In this document: positions 39,000 through 52,894 of the stretch, piece after piece | How positions within the stretch are numbered: the stretch's first letter is position 1 | Layout of the letters: every line of letters starts with the position of its first letter | DNA from: Phoenix dactylifera | Taxonomy: Eukaryota; Streptophyta; Magnoliopsida; Arecales; Arecaceae | Direction of reading: 5' to 3' | Assembly (NCBI RefSeq): GCF_009389715.1 | Contig: NC_052392.1 | Location: 32,337,227 to 32,401,226 of the forward strand | Length of the DNA: 64,000 nucleotides | Translations under genes and position numbers: made by a program | The notes under the pieces: model-generated | What the model was told of the DNA's origin: nothing | What the model saw: the letters and a program-made list of their open reading frames with translations, nothing else | Database searches by the model: none

Positions 39000-39890
39000 T
39001 TTGGTCGTTTTACCATCTTTTATGGTCTTTTTATCATCTTTTTCTTTGGTATTATGTAACCCTACTGCTACCTGTGATAACTAATAAAGGAACATGGCAT
39101 CACTTTTTCTTTTCTTTTTTTTCCTTTTTTTTTTTTTGAACAATAGGGTGGTTTTAAGCAACCACCATGTTCGGAATCCTTGACATCTCCCTCTGCGTGT
39201 CTTCAGAATTTGAAAAGGAAAAAGGTGAAGCCGATCTAGCATGATTAGCAACTGACCTAATTGATTCCTCGTGCAGGACTTAGTTTAAGAGAAAGAGATC
39301 CATCTTTGGTGAAGTTAGTTTGGCATTATCAGACTACCCAATGTTTGGATTCATGTTTGGTTTTATGGGACATTCATCCCGAGGTCCATGGAGCTTGGGA
39401 CCAGATCAAACATAGCTGACTAATATTAATGTTAATTATATGTTTTGTGTTCCTAAACTAGAATTACTGAATGGAATAGGTACAATATCAATTAATCAGA
39501 AAGCATGATTCTGATTATTGACCTTTTGAACTTTCTCATTTTGAAAGATTGATGCAACACAGGACAGCTAAACCAGCCAAGAGAAGGGGAAGGTTGGAAA
39601 TGTTTGTCCACAAACAACTTAAAAAAGCAATTTTTGATTGATGATATGCCAACATTTTATATGAAAATGTAATTTTTGCTGGTCTTTTGGCTTTTCTGTC
39701 TACAGAAAATGGGTATTATGTAAAATATTTGGTCTTCTAAGTTGAAACTAATTCTATGTTATGTACAAAATAAATTTTATTTAAGCTGCTTTATCCCACT
39801 CTCTGTCATGTTTTATTATGTTGGTTAAATTAAGACAATTTAAATAATTCAGATTACAATTTGTAATCTCTTTTTCATTAGTTGATAAAA
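39000..39890. other. 3' flank of the UGT pseudogene
   Basis: AT-rich and pyrimidine-rich sequence; the first part is probably the old 3' untranslated region. No gene seen. Confidence 0.4.
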
Positions 39891-39894
39891 TATT

Positions 39895-42800
39895 TCTAAA
39901 CATAATGGGTCCATAAGCCACCGAAGTCTATAGAAGCTCTCCCGATTGATCCAACACAAAAGAGGCCATCCAGTTCGCCGCACTATTGGCCTTGCTGTAA
40001 ACATGCCTCACCACAAAGGTAAAACAACTACCCACCTGACGCTACATGTTATGAATCAGAAGGTTTGACCCCACAACTTTTACCCGCCCCTGGATCCAAC
40101 TGATCACTGTTGCCGAGTCGCCTTCCAATATAGTGGAATCAACCCTCAAGAAACTCCGCACGTGTCTAAGTCCAGTCCAAGTAGCCCTCATCTCTGTCCA
40201 AGAACAAAACAAGTGTATAACCGACACCCACCCACTGTAACTAGTTTGGAATCAAGGCCCCTAATGATGAAGCCAGCGCCATCCCTCTTTCCATCTTCCA
40301 ATACACACATGCAAAGTTCACCTTGAAGAAGCTAGAGAGTGGAGGCTCCCAGGTGATATACACAAATCGAGACTTTACCAGAGCAGGAGTAGAGTCCTAG
40401 GTGCCCCGAGCTATCAAAGAAACTCTAAGATGGTCGAGGTGGGAGAACTCGGTAGACTGTGCCCGCATTCTATCTAGAACTAGACGAGAAGGCAGGCTGC
40501 TCTCTCCAAAGATCCAAGTGTTCCTCGCCAGCCAGATATGAAACACAGCATACGCCGTTAAAACAGCACCCAATCTAAACTGGGGTCTTTTCCAACGACT
40601 CCTCAGGTGCAGCAGGAATGTGGCCCCCGAGGTCAACAAAGAGAGAACCTCCTGGGGGATATTAGTTAATCCCCATATCTGCAATGCTCTCATACATGGG
40701 AAAAGGACATGATCCATAGTTTTCTCCATCTCACAATAAGGGCAGGTTGAAGGAACAGTCACCCCTCGTCTCCTCAAAGCAGATCTGGTCAGCAGATGTC
40801 CCCAAGAGACCTTCCAAAAAAACAATGTGACTTTTGGATGGAGTCCTAACCTCCAAACCCAAGCACAGTCATAGCTCTGACCTTGCTCATCCCTAAATAG
40901 GCCATAAAGGTCGCTTACCCAAACTTTCGGACTGCAAGAGGATCTCCACCCCCACACATCTAGGGTCCTAGACTTTGGGATAGTCATATTAAGGACTCTC
41001 TTTGCAAGATGCTCTCCAAAAAGGCAACTGATCTGACCCATGTCCCAACCTCCCTCCCCAGGGGAGAGAAGATCATAGACCCATAGGCTATCCCCTATCT
41101 CAGTGTGGATCATGGTCGGTCAAAGACTCAAAAAGAAGATCATCCAACCATGCATCTCCCAGAACTGCTACACTCTGCCTATCCCTAAGCTGCAATCTTA
41201 TGTTGGCCATAACCAATGCTGCGTGAGCACATATCTCCCTCCACATGGAGCACCTCTAACCCCCACGAATATCCCTCCCAGGGGTCCAACTGCTGTACCT
41301 ATCTCGCATCATGACGCTTCATAGATTGTCCGACTCAAGTATGAATCTGGCTACATGTCTGGCGATCGTTGCTTCCCTTCTCACCACCAAGGATTGAAGG
41401 CCAAGACCACCCTCCTGTACAAGCTAGCATACCACCCCCCATGCCATGAGGTGCACATCATGCCCCCCTTTATAGGAGCCCCACAAAAAGCTCCTCATCA
41501 GCTACTCAAACCTCTTAAGAACTGATCTCAATAGGGTGAGTCTGCCCATCATGGATAAAGAAAGGGACTGCCAGCCGTCTAGCCGCTCTTAGATGCTCTG
41601 CTCTAAGTGGGTGCACTCAACTCTTCGCAGCCTCCACCCTATAATAGAAACTTCAAGGTAGGACTCGAGACCCTCCTGCTCATGGATGCCAAGACACTCC
41701 CTGATCGCATGCCTCATCCTCAGCTTTATTTTTGGGCTAAAGCACACTATAGACTTGTGCAGGTTCATTCTCTGACCCGAAGCCAAATCATAGTCCTCAA
41801 GAATAAGTTCAAGTACCACTTCATTCCTCATGGTTCCATAGGCCAACAACAAGCAATTATCAGCAAAGAACAAGTGAGAGATCGGGTGAGCACCAGGGGC
41901 AGGCACATAGGCCTCCAAATCACGGTTCATACATGCAGCCTGCAGGGCTCTGGATAGTGCGTCAGCATAAATGACAAAAAGATACAGCAATAGAGGACAA
42001 CCCTAACAAAGACCAGCTATGGAATGGAAGAAAGGGGTGGGCATATAGTTGATGAGGATGGAAAGGGATGGGCCCTACACACAACCCAGAATCTACCAAA
42101 TCCAAACCTCATAGAACCCAAATCCCTTTAGGGCAATTCGGAGAATCTCTCAGCTCATACGGTCGTAAGCCTTCTTCATGTTAAGCTTGATCGCCATAAG
42201 ACCTCTCTGATATGGAGCTCTAAGGTGATCAAACATAAATTTTTGAGCAATGAGGATGTTATTATAAATGCACCGACACCCTACAAATGCCCCCAACTTA
42301 GGGCTGATAAGTTTGGTGGAATTAGCCATAATCCTTGCAACAACCTTGTACAAGGTGGTACACAAGCTAATCACCCTGAAGTGACAGAGCTTCGATGCAT
42401 CATGCCTCTTCAAAATTAGGGTGATGAAGGCCTTCTTTCAAGCATCGGACATTGACGCAAATCGAAAGAAGAGCTGGACAACTGCCACTACTCCACGTCC
42501 TATAATGGACCAATATTTTTTGAAAAATGGAGGAAATCTATCTGGCCCAGAGTATTGTCATGCACCATGGTTAGAAAAACCTCTCGCACCTCAGTCGCAG
42601 ACACATGCGCAATGAGGGCAGCATTCTTTGCCTCCTCAATGCCCATGCCTGGGGCAAAAATGGACAAAGGGGCAAACTGCCCTAGGCTCTTCGACTATCG
42701 TCCTTTAAAGAAGTCGAGGATCAGCTGCCAGATCTCATCCACCTTCTCTATCTGATCTCTCGAGGCATCACTCAGCGCCCAGATCATGTTGCCCTGCTTC

Positions 42801-43740
42801 CTGATAATAGTAGAGCGATGAAAGAAGCGGGTGTTCCTATCCTCCTCCTTAATCCACGAAACCCACAACTTCTGCGCTTTCTTGAGATTTGGTAGATCCT
42901 CGACCACCAAAGTTGCCTCCAATCTTGGAAAATTTACACCCATCATCTGAGTGCCCAATTCCGCACGGGTAGCAAAACACTAGCACACTCTTGTACACAA
43001 ACGGTCTCCAGAAGACCCTTGACCTCCCTTGGATCCGGATCTATGGTTTCAGCAGCACCGTGGCATGAATGATCACATTTATCGGAGCATACCCCAGCTT
43101 TTTTAGCTGGTCCATGAAGGAGTCCATAGCTAACGGATGGCCGATGGCCACCGTGATATAAAATATAGACTCCTTAACCCAATATTCCAAAGAGAGTTGT
43201 GACAGCCTCAACTAGGTGACTGCCGTCCTCACCACATACTTGCCGAAAACGAAGTTGGGAGCCTAAGGCTCCACCGCTAGAAATTGGCCCGCCCATCGGC
43301 CAATGCTTCCTCCCAATCATCCTTCGACTTAAAATGAAGGATATGGTGATCTTCTGCCAAAGGGAAGGATTCCACCTCATAATCAAGCTTCCCCCTTTCT
43401 TTCACTTCTCGGACCACCAATCAGCCGGAAGCCACCATCCCAGACTGTGAATGATGATGGCCACCCTCTCCCAGGATTGCCTCGCAGTTTCGATGCGCTC
43501 CTCTAGCAGCACTAAGATATAAGTGAAATGTCGCTGCAGGATCTCCACCTCCTCATCGGGCAGTTGTGAGTCGTCCACCCCCTGACCGCGGATGGCTAGG
43601 GCCTACTGCCTCCCTAGATGACAATGAGGGATGACCCCTCCCACCAGAGGAGCCTCCTCGATGCTTTCCCACTCCGATCTCCCATCGACCTGCCCACCAA
43701 CTATTCGACCTGATCTCTCAAAGAGAATGCAAAAAATAAA
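39895..43740 (-). pseudogene. Decayed L1-type LINE retrotransposon
   Basis: Minus-strand remains of a plant LINE in the right domain order. An ORF1 nucleic-acid-binding domain of DUF4283 type is at about 43450-43020 (ESIFYITVAIGHPLAMDSF). The ORF2 linker is at 42958-42695 (RNTRFFHRSTIIRKQGNMI). Reverse-transcriptase palm segments are at 42413-42150 (FRVISLCTTLYKVVARIM) and 41990-41589 (HLFFADNCLLL). The zinc-binding zf-RVT domain is at 41113-40600 (CPYCEMEKTMDHVLFPC), and the RNase H is at 40260-39900 (LEGDSATVISWIQ, then VYSKANSAANWMASF). The endonuclease region is missing, the catalytic FADD motif reads FADN, and stops break the frame. It is inactive. Confidence 0.85.
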
Positions 43741-43932
43741 GCAATCGCTCAAAAGAGAGCGGATGGCGTTGAGTATAATTTTTTAGCATTGAGTAACTTT
43801 CCTAAGCTATTCTGCAAAAAACTAGTCAATAGATTCATATATTTTTTTACTTGTGAGGGATCCCAAGAAAACCATCACATACCGTATTTTTCGGATGAGG
43901 TACTTGAAGTTGGACCCACAATCTGGTATATA

Positions 43933-43954
43933 CCCCCCCCCCCCCCCACCCCCC
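43933..43954. repeat. Poly-C tract (15 C, A, 6 C)
   Basis: A homopolymer C run, close to the 5' end of the minus-strand LINE. Three other long G or C runs occur in the window, at 46052, 53707 and 60961. Confidence 0.9.
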
Positions 43955-44863
43955 AAAAAAAACCTAAGATATTTGCATACATGGTTAAAATTATTTTCCG
44001 TGGCAAAAGGCAATAGTGTAGTGGAGGCACTCCTCGGGATATTTCATCATTCAAATCATAAAAATATTTCTTCAAATCTTTGACATGTATATTTTTTCAA
44101 TCATTTATATGAAACAATTAAATTACATCATCATTATCTTTAATTTTTTTAAAAAATCTTAGAGCAACTTGAACACCAATTTAAGCAAGATGGGCTCGAC
44201 AAATCCTAATGTCATGCCCTAAAATTCTCGTATGCATATCTCCTTATCCATGTGCCATTAAGAGGAGGTCCATATGCCATTAAAAGGATGGTGACTTTTG
44301 TGGATGATTACACCAAAAAAAATGGCTTTGTTTTGCAAGTGAATGAACTTAACTTATACAAAGATTTGTATTGGAGTCTCCAGATGTGCACTATGTTTAA
44401 TCTTCAATGTAACAAAGTTGCACCTCAAAACATAATTTTAAACGAGATATACAACATTTTAAAATTAGATATTGCACAATCAACTTATATTTTTTTAATT
44501 AATTATTAGAGAAGGACAACACCTAAAAAATAACTTAAAAATTTAAAAAAAAAGTTTTAAATTTTAAATTTTAAAATTCACATCTTTGATCTTATTCTGC
44601 TAAAGATGTTTACAATTTAATAATCATATAATTTGAAGTCCGAAGCAGCAAATAGGGAAAAATTAATTTTGTTAGGATGTTAGCAAGCATAATAATATAT
44701 TATGTACGAATTCTTGAGCTTCTACTCAACGACACGTGTACATCCGATATCCACGACTCTATTACCAATACTAACAAAATCGGGTATACCCACTTCTTCA
44801 AAGTGGCTCAGGCTGTCAGGCAATACGTGGAGAGAGGCGGAGGTGCTCTCGCTGGGCAAAAGG

Positions 44864-47800
44864 ATGACGGATGTCTCCGAGCTCCGCGGCTCCCCGGCCA
44901 AGCGCCTCAAAACCCTAGCTCCGTCTCCCCCTCCCGGCTCTAAGGGCAAGGAGAAGATGGCGGAGGAGCCCGCGTCCGCCGAGGGATTCGCCTCTCTGAC
45001 GGCGGCGGCGGAGGAGACTTGCGGCATCTGCCTCTCCGACGGCGGTCGGTCGATCCGCGGCCGGATCGACAGCTGCGACCACTACTTCTGCTTCATCTGC
45101 ATCATGGAGTGGGCCAAGGTCGAGTCCCGCTGCCCCATGTGCAAGCAGCGCTTCCGATCCATCCGCCGCCCGCCAGTGCCGGAGATCTTCCCCTTCGAGC
45201 GGATGGTCGAGGTTCCAGTTCGCGATCAGGTGAGCTAGGGTACTTTGATCCTTTATATATATATATATATTTTGGTTTAGGCTTTAATTTTTTTACTTTG
45301 TAGTTCTTCTGGATGGATTTGATTGGAATTGGATTCGTTTATATCGGCAAAATTATCCCTGAAACCTGGTACGATTCGAAGCGGGCGAAGTTAACTTTTT
45401 TGAAGCTCATTTGAAGTCCAAAGGATCTCTATGTAGCTCACTTCGTAAATATTGCACGCTGGATTTTGTGCTTATGAAATATTTTAGGGCTTAAAGATAT
45501 GAGGACCCGAAAATGATACGGTGTAATATCGAAAGAAGGTTAAAATAATGAGTAGTTCAGCTCATTTGGTTAGTGCATGTCAAAGCGGTTGATCTTAAAA
45601 GTTTACAGTCGCAAATATTTTTAGTGAACATCCTGTAATATAATATTGAATAAAAAAAGAAGGGGAATATAAATTTCCAGAGATAAGTTAGTAGTAAAAG
45701 TGATATCATCGTTAAATGGGACATGCAATGTAATATTGAATATAAAAGAAGGTAAATGTAAATTTCCCAAGAGAAGTTAGTATGAATAGCGATATCATCA
45801 TTAAATGGGACAAGTGCTTGCGCAACCTCCCAATTTGTATCCATGGTTAGCTAATCTAGGCTGGACTTATTTTTCATTTCTTTTTTTTTTTTTTTGAAAA
45901 ATAAGCTGCATCCCTATATTCTCTTCTAGATTTGGGTGACTCTAGAAGATAGTGATCCTTTTATGTTCTTGATTTCTAATTTTGTCAAATTCTAGGGAGG
46001 TTTGACAAAATGATGTTATATTTTATTTTTTATCTTCCTAAGTATTGGGTTGGGGGGGGGGGGGGGGGGGTGATTAGTCTCCTGTGTTGCCCCTGCATCA
46101 GGCAGGGAAGGAAGCTGAATGATTGAGCGAGGAACATCTCCTTATGAAAGAGTTGTTCAGAGGTCTTCAGACATTTGGAGGTATGGGGAGCACTTGGGCG
46201 AGTCCGAGGTTTCCAACCTTTTCCTTTGGAGGTATAGGACCCTTCATTGCATGGTATTGGTGAGTCCTAGAAATAACAGAATGGCAGATTATAATTTGTG
46301 CATAAAAAAGAGTGGGGGCCTATTCAGTGCAACAATAACTGCCACTTAAAATTGAATGGCATTTATGACCACATTGGCTCTCTCCTCTCATCCTTGTTCC
46401 TCCTGGGTGCATTGCATGTCCAATACTAGTGCCTTTTATACAAAAAATTTTCATAAATTTATTCTTATGGGGTGCAAAATTTCCTGTTAGATTTTTACAT
46501 TGAAGAGATCTGACCTGTATATAGTATGCTAGAAACAAGTGGAATATAAGTTGTCGCATGGGGATTCTGATGTGGTATATTGAATGGGATCATATCTCTG
46601 ATATAGTGCATGGGGATGAGATGAGCATGGCTCTCTGTGATCCAAACAGATAGCCTTCCTGCTATCAGACTTGAGTAACCAACAATAGTCCAATGCCTAG
46701 CATTGATTTTGACTGTCAAGATATCTATGTATTTTATCATCCATTAGATCAGTTCTCTGTCTCTCACTTTGGTCCTCACTGCATCAGTGAGAAAAATGAA
46801 CATACTCTAGAACTTTACACTCCGTAGACCTAGAACTCTGCTCTATTGTGGACATGTGGGCTCTATAATGCGGTCTCCGCTGGTTATTCATATTTCTTTA
46901 ATTGAGTGAAGGGAGGTGATATCATGATTAGGCTTTTACTATGTGCATTCTAATGCTTCTATATGTATTACCATTTCAATAGTGTAGAAGAGTGGTTAAA
47001 TATGCTTGCTTTTGCCCAAAACTATTCTCCACCGGCTTGTCAAGTTTGATTTTAAACATTTTACATATCTTGAAAGAAGTCATATCCAAATTAAACTATG
47101 TTAGCGAAACTTAACCGACCCATTTGGTTGAAACCAAGGATTGCCGAATCGTGCCAAACCGGTTGGTTCGGGCGTACTGAACTGGACTAGTTGGTTACTA
47201 GCATGATTTAGCCCATATATTCGAGTTCAACCCACATATATTCGAGTCGACAGAGTTGAGAGTTTCATTTTTTGGGGTATAGGAGGGTTTCGTACAAGGC
47301 CGTCTCTTGGTCTCTCACAATGGTTCGAGAGAGCCCCCTTCCCTCCCTCTCCTGTTGCTTGTGATGGTTGGAGAGCCCCTCTCCTCCCACCATTCAAGGG
47401 TTTCCTGGTGTCGGACACTGCTTGCTCCCTATTGGCTGTAACTGGGGTTAGCTCCCTCTCTCTCCCTCCCTCTCTCTCCACTAGGGTTAGCTCCCTCTCC
47501 CTCTCCTGCCCTCTCTCTCTCTCTCTCTCTCCACTAGAGTTAGAGTTAGTGTTTAGCGCTCGGCCCTCCCTTTCATCCCTTTATCCCTCTCTCTCTCCCT
47601 CTCTTCTTTTCTTCCTCTCTCCTCACATCTCCCGATTTTTGGTTTGTCCCTGAGTGGCACAGTATGGACCCATTACGTACTGGATTGGTCACCGGATGGT
47701 ACAACCTTTGGTACCGATTCGATGAACCTTGGTTGAAACATCTTGTATGTTTAATTGACTATTCTTTTTTTCTGCTTCTAGGCGGCCCAATGCATGAGTC

Positions 47801-50800
47801 TTGCTATTGCAGAATTTGGAAAGGGTCAAATGTATATAGCTTTATTCCCACATGTGAAAAGACTGTTTTCATGCTTCAAACCAATGGCACCTAGGTTATA
47901 TTAGAACAACCTTACTGTTGCACCAAGACTCACTCTCAGTTGACTCTTTTTTATCTAATAATAAAAAAAAAAGAGGAGATCAATTGGTTGCCCAAATGGA
48001 GCATAACTAGGCGTGACAGCAGCTGTGGAGCAAATTCAATTGCTCACTTACTTATCATGTTTTTATATATTATCTGTTTAAGTCTGGAATGACTATTATA
48101 ATGTTTCCCTAACTGTAATTTTTTATTTAGTTTCAAAGTTTTACAGCCATCAAATTTTTGATTCATTTTTTTCTCCTGTGCATTACACAGATCATTTGCT
48201 TGATCCACTGTTTCTTTGGCGTTGCTATTATTTAGCCATGCATATACTTCATTCTTATCATAGTTTTCAGGTGCAAAATATATCAACATGGTGAAGCTTG
48301 TAATCTTGAAATCTGTTTATTCGAGTAATAAATCTTCTCCAAGGATCAAGAACTTTTCAAAGTTTTGGGACCCTTCTTTTGTCATAATCATTTAGTTGAA
48401 TGGTTTGGTTTGTTCATTATCAGTAATTTTTTTGGGATTAATGAAGCCTATTTCCATGTGAGAGTAGTGCTGGGTTAAGCTTCAAAATGAATCCTAAGAG
48501 GCAGCATAGCCTTCGTGTGCAGATAAATGATGCATTTATGTTAGTATAAATTGCCACATCTGGAGGGGACATTTGAACTGCATCCTGTGCCTTACTACTT
48601 TTCCATGGGCAACTCTCTTCCACATTATTACTCGTACATTACATGTGCCTGGCTTCATACTCAATCATCACGATAAACCATAGGTTATACATGGATCTAC
48701 CTTAGAAGGTTATTTTACTTTGGGCATTCCGTTAACATCCTGACAGATATGACCCTGCCATTGACGTAATACTATTTTATGCCTGTTTAATACAATGGGT
48801 GATTCAATTTGCAGGTTTACCATCCGCTCGGCAATGAAAGTACAGGGATTTCTGATCCATATGCGAATGTCAGCTGCAGTGCATGCCACAGTTCTGCAGA
48901 TGAAGAACTTCTTTTACTTTGTGATTTATGTGACTCGGCTGCTCACTCCTACTGTGCTGGTCTGGGGGCTACTGTACCTGAAGGTGATTGGTACTGTCCT
49001 GATTGTGCCATTTCCAGAGATGAACACTTGAAATCTCAGTCTGATACTGATTCTTACAATCAAGATTCCTACAAAATTACCAGTGCAGTTCAATTTTCTG
49101 AGCCACCAGTTTCAATTTTTGAGATTGTGGCTGATGAAAGAACTTCTTATTTGTCACCAAGATTTTCCCCTATTCAAGTTCCTGAACAACAAAGAAATGA
49201 CGATGGTTCGGCATCCAGAAATACTTCTCGTAGTGTATCTGAGGGCTCTGTGTCAAATACCGAGCGACCATCATCCCCTAGTCCACCTGCTGGGAAAACT
49301 GTTTCACCTACTCCAGCAGAAAGAGTCATGCAAATTGCGGCAAAAGCTGCAAGGACATTGCGCAGTTGCCGCAATTTGCATAGCCGAATACGTGTGCTAC
49401 GTGAAAATTGGAATGCCCTGCGTGCTGGTTCATTAGCCTTCTCATCAAAGTTACTTGTTTGTGGTGCCAAGATCAATGGAAGAGAACAGAATAACAGCGG
49501 ATCTGAATCTGATCTATCAGGTCATCCAGAGCCTTCACATCCTGTCCACGGTGGGCAAATTGCAAATGCAAATGCTTCTAGCAAGACATGCAATAGTGGA
49601 TGCTCGAGTGATATCAAGAAAGCATGGAAAATGATGGAAGTTGCAAAATCAGCACATGGAACTCAGATAGGCAACACATATCATTCTCTAAACTCCTTCA
49701 GCAATAGGAATGCCTCGAAAAGGGCTGAAGATCTTCATTGTGGTTTCTTTGTCTCCAAAGGTAGAAATACTGCTCATATAGCGGCTGGAAGAGCTGTATC
49801 AAAAGATAACAAAAATTTCTCTCCCAAGGTACTGTACCATTATTTTATACCCCAACACCAGGATCAGCAAATACCAGAAATGCAGAACACTAAGGTGCAG
49901 CACGTTAACAGAGGACATATGGACACACACCTGTCAGGTTATGTGGGGCTATCTTCTGTGAAACAAGAACGACTCATGCATCAAGATGGTATGTGTGATG
50001 GGAAGGGCAGGCCAGCATCTCAGCAGGTCATGCATGAATTATCAGTGCCATGTGATGCACAGGAAACTCCAGTTTGCCCAGGTTCATTTGCTTGTTCACC
50101 TTCTGGAGCTTTCATTCTATCATTTAACAAGCCTGGCGAATTCTCTTCCTGCATAGAGCCCCATGATAGAAAACAGGGTTTGGGTACAAATTCTGATCAA
50201 ACTTTGTCTAGAAAATTTGACATGTCGAATAGCAATGTCATGGGTAAGGTTGAATCAGTTGTCAAGCTCAACATGGAGTTGCGGAGCATAGACCAACGTG
50301 TAGAGAATGGGAAGCTTGGTGTAGGCACATATGCTGATGAAAGATTATCAAGAAGAAATGACAATGCAAATAACATTGCCAAGAGTGACATTCAGTCATT
50401 GGTGAAACTCAACCTGAAGTTGCTAAGCAAAGATCAACATTTAGGTAAGAATTTTATTGTTTCAGCTCTGTCATCTAGCAATTTAAGCCAGCACGTTCCA
50501 TGCCTGGCTGCAGTATTTCCTGGTCCCAACTTTTTATAGCATCATTTTCTTGGACAGCAGGCTTTATTTGGGTGCTGTTTTTACCGTGGACCATTTCTAG
50601 TGATGTATGAACATCGCTTTTCTATTAATGGCTTATAAGTTGTAATTAGGTTAGTTAATTTGTGGTCCTCTAAAGGGCCAAGATAAGTTTGGTCATGCTT
50701 GTTGCATTGATTTCAACCAACCAAAATAAGAAAGAAAAATCCAAAAGAAAGAAGGAGAAATTCAGGCAGCTGTTTTTTAACTTTTAATCTCTGGTGATCT

Positions 50801-52182
50801 GGTACCATCCAATCCCTGAAGATGACATAGGGTGTGGTGTTTCTGAAAACAAGACATCTAAATTTTGGCAAAAGGCAGGGGGGGATAGCCTCTGAGGATT
50901 ACATAAGAAATTACAAACACTCGTAGATTTATCCCCTAGCATCTGCCTGGGCCCTAGCACACACATCATAGGGATAGAAAGATGTCCATTCCATTCTCTC
51001 GTCCAAGTTGCAACCCAGGTTCAACAGAAAACGGGATCTTTGGTTAAATGCTTAGTACACGAATTCATGGTAATAATTTTAATTGGCAAGTTCTCATGCT
51101 ACCTGCTAGACATGCTGGTCCTAATCTAACCTTGTCATATAAGTATCAAAAGTTGGTTTGCCAAGTGACACCCATATATCCTTACTTGTGTAACTATAGA
51201 AAGATTTGATAGGACTTAAGAAAGCTGGTAAGTAATGGGACAAAAGTCATCTGATTGCTAGCCCAAGGAGTTATGGTGAAAATTGTATTGCATTACTAAT
51301 TAATCCATCTTATTAACATGTATGATTTATGACTATCCTTTCTCAGATAGTTAGCAGTTGTATGAAGTGTAGAAGCTTAGGTTTTATCCTATGTTTCTGG
51401 AGAGGGAATATTATAAAGGTGGCCATAGAGTGACTGCAATCTTTTCTTTTAGATATGGAATGATGAATTGAACTAGTAGCTTGTGAACTTCCAAGGACTT
51501 TCATTTCAGTAATGTTGGCATATAAGCTCTTTATATCTGTTTCAACTGGGCTTTTCTAATTAAAATTGAAAAAATGATAATATTGAATCAGGACAGAAAG
51601 CTGTGACTGTACTGTCATATCTTTTCTTATTGTAATATCAATGGTCTTTTATTAAATTTTTCCTCTTTCAAATTGAGTTGTTAAGGCCTAATGTGGATGA
51701 ATCAATTTGCTATCCTGATCTGGCAGCCTGGATGTATTGGTTTTCCTTTGATAAAACAAATTCAGTGTCTGGATTATCCATAATTTGTTCACACATATTT
51801 TGTCTTTCTAAATTTGTTTTCCCTGCAACAGATGATTTTCCACCACCTTACAGCTTCAACATATGATTGAAAAGCAATATTTTTTTCTGATCTGGAGTTA
51901 ATTGAAGAGGTGTTGTCTACCGCAGGTGCTGATAAATTTAAGGAAGTTGCAAGGGCTGCTACTCACACCATCTTGGCGGCGTGTGGGTTGGAACATTCAA
52001 AATCAAATGCTCGAGCTGTCTCAAGCTCAATATGCAAGCACAACGGACAAATTAAGCATATGCGTAGATCCAATCTTATGCCCAATTCTTGCAGAGAATG
52101 CTTCTACACATTTGTACAAGATGTTGTCAAGTGTATATTGTCAGAAAAACATATCCTTCCGACTGCTGCAAAATTCAGTTGA
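44864..52182 (+). CDS. RING plus PHD finger protein
   Basis: Nuclear-type protein pairing a RING finger (probable E3 ubiquitin ligase activity) with a PHD finger (histone-tail reading), as in plant PHD-and-RING-domain proteins. Exons 44864-45229, 48815-50444 and 51926-52182 have GT-AG borders and total 2253 nt (750 residues). RING ligands: C53, C56, C71, H73, C76, C79, C90 and C93 (C3HC4). PHD ligands: C143, C146, C158, C161, H166, C169, C183 and C186 (C4HC3). A long Ser-rich, probably disordered middle follows, and exon 3 gives a conserved C-terminal helix region (FVQDVVKCILSEKHI). The start at 44864 (MTDVSELRGSPAKRLKTL) is the first Met in coding-like, GC-rich sequence; the open frame extends upstream to 44702 but that part looks untranslated. 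A later Met, 32 residues in, is possible. Intron 1 (3.6 kb) holds a hAT MITE. Confidence 0.88.
46052..46070. repeat. Poly-G tract (19 G)
   Basis: An uninterrupted run of 19 G inside intron 1 of the RING-PHD gene. Confidence 0.92.
47135..47731. mobile_element. hAT-type MITE in intron 1 of the RING-PHD gene
   Basis: A 597-bp element with terminal inverted repeats CAAGGATTGCCGAATCG and, on the opposite strand, CAAGGTTCATCGAATCG. Perfect 8-bp direct repeats GTTGAAAC flank it (47127-47134 and 47732-47739). The interior has a CT-rich microsatellite (CTCTCTCTCC words around 47450-47620) and ACCGG words near both ends. Ends, duplication length and the nTnnnnAn pattern all point to the hAT superfamily. 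It has the same target pattern (GTWGAAAC) and general build as the element at 11744-13458. Confidence 0.85.
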
Positions 52183-52826
52183 CTTCCTATTTTTTATCAG
52201 GTTTGTTTTGTCAAATTGTGTTTATCTCTTTTTTCAAATATGTGTTAGAGAGGCTACTAAACTAGAAAACTATGTGCAATATACGCCATTCAGAAGAAGT
52301 CAATTTAAGGGCTTTCATATTTTGTTGATGTTTTTATGCTCGAACCATTCTTGGTCCATGCATGTGGTTCTTTGTAATCTGCTAGCAAGAGTGTTGGTCA
52401 ATTTGTTTTCTTTTATGTATTTCTAATCTCTTGTGCCATTGGTGATTCCCTCATTCTGTCCTTTTCACAGTTATGATCTTCCATGCATTGATAGTTTCTG
52501 TATAATTTCATGTCAGCTGACAGGCCATTTTATCTTCAGTCTTTTGTTTCTCTTCTTCAGGATCATTTTGGAGTTATCCACGTTCCTGGTTGCTCATGTC
52601 TATTGTCAGTATGATATAGCGGCAAAAAGGTGGCCTCTTATTTTGCCGATCACTCTGGTTCAATTTGCAGGGACTTGATGATGACTGCCCCTTGTGAGTA
52701 TAGATATGTTTTATCTTCTGACTTTAATAGTTGCATTTACTGTCGCCATATGTAATGCATCCTGTTTACGCAAAAAAATCATATATAGATCATTAGCCTC
52801 CAGCAGCTGCTCCTACAATCTCCATT

Positions 52827-52894
52827 GGTGGTTAGTATCCCCTCCTTATGGTTTGGTGAAGGTGGTTAGTATCCCCTCCTTATGGTTTGGTGAA
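52827..52894. repeat. 34-bp tandem duplication
   Basis: Two identical adjacent 34-bp copies beginning GGTGGTTAGTATCCCC, just before the RNase H fragment. Identity suggests a recent duplication. Confidence 0.92.

Noticed and set aside
44270-44340. Frame reading RMVTFVDDYTKK, similar to the start of a Copia integrase core
   Set aside because: Only about 20 residues match and no neighbouring pol domain is visible; could be a chance match or a tiny relic.
49832-49876. Possible 45-nt intron in exon 2 of the RING-PHD gene (GTACTG to CAG)
   Set aside because: Too short for a plant intron, and the frame is open through it.
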